7,716 nucleotides of DNA from Actinomycetota bacterium (lineage in GTDB: Bacteria; Cyanobacteriota; Vampirovibrionia; Obscuribacterales; Obscuribacteraceae): positions 1 to 7,716 of the forward strand of contig CAJCIF010000529.1 in the NCBI GenBank assembly GCA_903970355.1, written 5' to 3'. Position 1 is the first letter of the stretch; the number at the start of each line of letters is the position of its first letter. Under the pieces are notes generated by a model, which saw only the letters and a list, made by a program, of their open reading frames with translations, searched no databases and was not told where the DNA came from. Of this stretch, positions 5,527 to 7,716 are shown piece after piece. Both the position numbers and the translations under genes were made by a program.

Positions 5527-7383
5527 ATGGAAACTGAGCAGCAAGAACAACCTCTTTTCTTAGATCCACAAAAGAAAGTTTCAGAAGAAGAGTGGTTTGA
5601 AAAATACTACCAGGGCGATCGAATACCCCAATTAACCTGGCGAGCCGTCATTCTTGGTGGCTTGCTTGGATCGATGATGTCAATTTCAAACCTTTACACA
5701 TCCATCAAACTCGGCTGGGGTTTTGGGGTAGCGATTACCGCTTGTGTTCTTTCTTATGTGATCTGGACCGGTGTGAGAACTATATTTCCGAATATTTCTC
5801 CCATGACGATTCTTGAAAACAACTGCATGCAATCAACGGCCTCGGCAGCCGGATATTCAACCGGCGCAACGGTTGGTGTCGCATTTGGTGCCTTACTTCT
5901 CATTACCGGGCACCATGTTGCGTGGCCAATTTTGATGTTATGGACATTATTCACGGCAGCTCTGGGCGTTTTCCTTGCCGTTCCCATGAAACGCCAGATG
6001 ATCAATCACGAGCAGTTACCGTTCCCAAGTGGTATTGCGGCAGCTCAAACTCTGCGCAGCCTATATAGCCAATCTAAGGAAGCTGTTCTCCAGGCTCGTG
6101 CCCTGGTTGCTTCCATGAGCGTTGGGGCGGTGGTTGGGTTTCTGTCCAAAGGTTCTTTTGAGTGGCAAACTAAATTGGGATTGAAGCTGCCCGATCTCAT
6201 TCCATTTAGTGCCAAAATAAATGGTATCGAATGTGGTGCCATGCCCGGGTTTGGATTTGAACCCAGTGCTATGTTGATTGGGGCCGGCATGATTGTAGGC
6301 ATGCGAGTATCTGCCTCGATGCTGTTTGGAGCCTGCCTTCTATATTTCATCTTTGGACCTTATGCACTTTCCATTGGAGAGGTGCCGGCTCCGGCAAAAC
6401 TTTTGCGCACCTGGTCCATCTGGCCGGGAACAGCTATGTTGGTTACTTCCGGACTTACTGCTTTTGCCTTGCAATGGAAGCAAATTGTAAGAGCGGCCGG
6501 TTCCATCAAAAAGGTAACCAAACAGGAGCCCGATGGGTCCTTTATTACGCCGCAGGACATAGAAGTACCGATGAAGTGGTTGTGGATTGGTGTCGTGCCC
6601 ATCGGAACAGCAATGGTAATTTTAGAGTATGTCGCTTTTTCAATTTCACCACCCCTCGGTGTAGTTTCCGTGGTAATGAGTTTCTTTCTTGCACTTGTTG
6701 CCTGCCGCGCCACAGGCGAGACCGATGTTACCCCGATGGGCGCTATGGGGAAGATTTCGCAGTTGACTTATGCTGTTCTAGCGCGCAACAACATGACTAC
6801 GAATTTGATGGCTGCAAGCGTTACAGCCAATGTCGCTGTTGCATCTGCTGACTTGCTTTCTGATCTTAAGAGTGGCTACCTGCTTGGAGCGAATCCACGC
6901 AAACAGTTTTGGGCGCAGTTTTGCGGCATATTCTTTGGAACGATATCAATTGTACCGGCCTGGTATTTGATGATTCGCACGCCGGAAATGCTGGAGGCTT
7001 ACAACCCACCTTCCGTAAATATGTGGCGCGCTGTTGCTGAGGCTCTTTCTCATGGCATTACCTCCGTACCGCCTATGGCAAGAGTTGGCATTTTGATTGG
7101 AGGCGGACTCGGCATTTTGCTCGCTTTGATCGACTACTTCGCTCCCCCAAAAGTGAAGCGCTTTCTGCCGTCTGCCATGGGGGTTGGGATGTCGTGGGTC
7201 TTCCCGTTCGCCAATTCCCTGTCATTTTTCATAGGTGCTCTATTGGCATTCATATGGGCCAAGGTGAACCCGCGCCAGGCGGAGCTTTATACGATACCGA
7301 TTGCCTCCGGAGCCGTTGCCGGAGAGTCGCTGGTAAGCGCCCTCGTTGCCATGTTTAACGCCGCTATGGCAATTCGGAAATGA
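5527..7383 (+). CDS. OPT-family oligopeptide transporter
   Basis: A 618-residue polytopic inner-membrane protein of the oligopeptide transporter (OPT) superfamily, whose members import small peptides or metal chelates, usually with protons. The N-terminus is a short charged cytoplasmic stretch, then hydrophobic segments fill nearly the whole length, compatible with 14-16 membrane helices. Family marks are E97-NNCMQSTASAAGYSTG, the MPGFGFEPS segment, G397-ETDVTPMGAMGKISQ, and D442-LLSDLKSGYLLGANPRKQF with AQFCG after it. The length is typical of bacterial members. The start ATG has AGGAGA (5518-5523) upstream with a tight spacing of three to four bases; no better start exists before the first helix. 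It is divergent from the desaturase and followed by a separately promoted gene, so it is probably monocistronic. Substrate (peptide or metal complex) cannot be told from sequence. Confidence 0.92.
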   Translation: METEQQEQPLFLDPQKKVSEEEWFEKYYQGDRIPQLTWRAVILGGLLGSMMSISNLYTSIKLGWGFGVAITACVLSYVIWTGVRTIFPNISPMTILENNCMQSTASAAGYSTGATVGVAFGALLLITGHHVAWPILMLWTLFTAALGVFLAVPMKRQMINHEQLPFPSGIAAAQTLRSLYSQSKEAVLQARALVASMSVGAVVGFLSKGSFEWQTKLGLKLPDLIPFSAKINGIECGAMPGFGFEPSAMLIGAGMIVGMRVSASMLFGACLLYFIFGPYALSIGEVPAPAKLLRTWSIWPGTAMLVTSGLTAFALQWKQIVRAAGSIKKVTKQEPDGSFITPQDIEVPMKWLWIGVVPIGTAMVILEYVAFSISPPLGVVSVVMSFFLALVACRATGETDVTPMGAMGKISQLTYAVLARNNMTTNLMAASVTANVAVASADLLSDLKSGYLLGANPRKQFWAQFCGIFFGTISIVPAWYLMIRTPEMLEAYNPPSVNMWRAVAEALSHGITSVPPMARVGILIGGGLGILLALIDYFAPPKVKRFLPSAMGVGMSWVFPFANSLSFFIGALLAFIWAKVNPRQAELYTIPIASGAVAGESLVSALVAMFNAAMAIRK

Positions 7384-7393
7384 GAATTATGAC

Positions 7394-7424
7394 TTGGGGA
7401 AGCTGGTTGCTTATTCGTTATAAT
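7394..7424 (+). promoter_or_regulatory. Promoter candidate for the right-edge gene
   Basis: A perfect TATAAT lies at 7419-7424. The only -35-like match is TTGGGG at 7394-7399, with a long 19-base spacing. Transcription would start near 7431, leaving a leader of about 50 bases before the ATG at 7482. Confidence 0.5.
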
Positions 7425-7432
7425 GCAATTTG

Positions 7433-7450
7433 CCAGCTGGTAAAAGCTGG
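7433..7450 (+). other. Leader hairpin made of AGCTGG repeats
   Basis: CCAGCT (7433-7438) pairs with AGCTGG (7445-7450) around the loop GGTAAA. AGCTGG occurs three times, at 7401-7406, 7435-7440 and 7445-7450. The hairpin would sit at the very 5' end of the transcript predicted from the TATAAT box. No T-run follows, so it is not an intrinsic terminator for the OPT gene. Confidence 0.35.
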
Positions 7451-7481
7451 ACAGGTCCCGAAAGTCTAAGCCCTTTAAGAT

Positions 7482-7716
7482 ATGCCGACAGCTGAAAAAG
7501 AGAAAGTTATCAAAGCGATCAATGATCTGGGTCGTCGGGTGACTGCTGCCGATGTCGCTACCAAAACTGGTTTGCCGGTTCTTGTTGTAGCTACTGAATT
7601 AAACAGGGTAGCGTCGGAAACCGGCGGCTCGTTGCAGGTTGCCACCACAGGTGATGTGGCCTACAAATTTGCGCCTGGTTTTCAGAGTGCTTATCTCGCC
7701 AAGGGCATGGCCAAAT
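7482..7716 (+). CDS. Winged-helix-like N-terminus of a cyanobacterial-type protein (3' partial)
   Basis: ATG at 7482 opens a frame that runs off the right edge; 78 residues are visible. The segment KVIKAINDLGRRVTAADVA followed by TKTGLPVLVVATELNRVASE reads as a helix-turn-helix or winged-helix fold. Next comes a wing-like stretch (LQVATTGDVAYKFAPGF) of the form G-x-[IV]-x-Y-x-F. This arrangement matches from memory a conserved protein of unknown function in Cyanobacteria, with an N-terminal DNA-binding-like domain before a longer, often membrane-associated, C-terminal part. The C-terminal part is not in view, so a regulator role is not established. The Shine-Dalgarno is weak (TTAAGA just before ATG). 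The gene lies 98 bases after the OPT stop, with its own promoter candidate. Confidence 0.72.
   Translation, partial: MPTAEKEKVIKAINDLGRRVTAADVATKTGLPVLVVATELNRVASETGGSLQVATTGDVAYKFAPGFQSAYLAKGMAK

Noticed and set aside
5342..5563. A 73-codon plus-strand frame across the divergent region
   Set aside because: It overlaps the OPT start in another frame, has no recognisable motif, and covers the likely promoter region.

Overview
The window looks like an ordinary chromosomal stretch from a bacterium with about half G+C. There are no mobile elements, rRNA or tRNA genes, and no CRISPR array. The gene entering the right edge has the sequence style of winged-helix proteins known from Cyanobacteria. 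Together with a DesC-type desaturase and a prokaryotic OPT transporter, this suggests the cyanobacterial phylum. A non-photosynthetic relative (Vampirovibrionia/Obscuribacterales type) is possible. That placement is recalled resemblance, not a search result.

Layout from left to right: (1) 1-1935, plus strand: the C-terminal 644 residues of a long protein of unknown function, with three 19-residue Ala/Pro/Thr repeats followed by several hundred residues of predicted coiled coil. (2) 1936-2767, plus strand: a small gene with a YHGT motif and an F-F-x-S-R...A-x-x-Y-A motif, suggesting an ADP-ribosyltransferase-like fold. Its open frame has no ATG, GTG or TTG before the motif. A short upstream frame with a good ribosome binding site ends at CTT TAG A, and a +1 slip there enters the ART-like frame exactly. 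A candidate terminator follows. (3) 2903-4429, plus strand: a complete CoA-acylating methylmalonate-semialdehyde dehydrogenase. (4) 4430-5239, minus strand: a fatty-acid desaturase with three histidine boxes, whose stop codon abuts the stop codon of the dehydrogenase. Its 5' end also looks one base out of frame with a better N-terminus. (5) 5240-5526: a divergent regulatory region. (6) 5527-7383, plus strand: an OPT-family oligopeptide transporter. (7) 7482 to the right edge, plus strand: the start of a gene with a winged-helix-like N-terminus, preceded by a TATAAT box and a short hairpin.

The genes do not form one pathway. The dehydrogenase (valine or inositol catabolism, making propionyl-CoA or acetyl-CoA) and the desaturase (membrane lipid unsaturation) both touch acyl-CoA and lipid metabolism, but they converge and are separate transcription units. 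The transporter is probably monocistronic. The least ordinary part is 1987-2767: a probable ART-like protein whose expression seems to need a frameshift, or which carries a one-base error or lesion.
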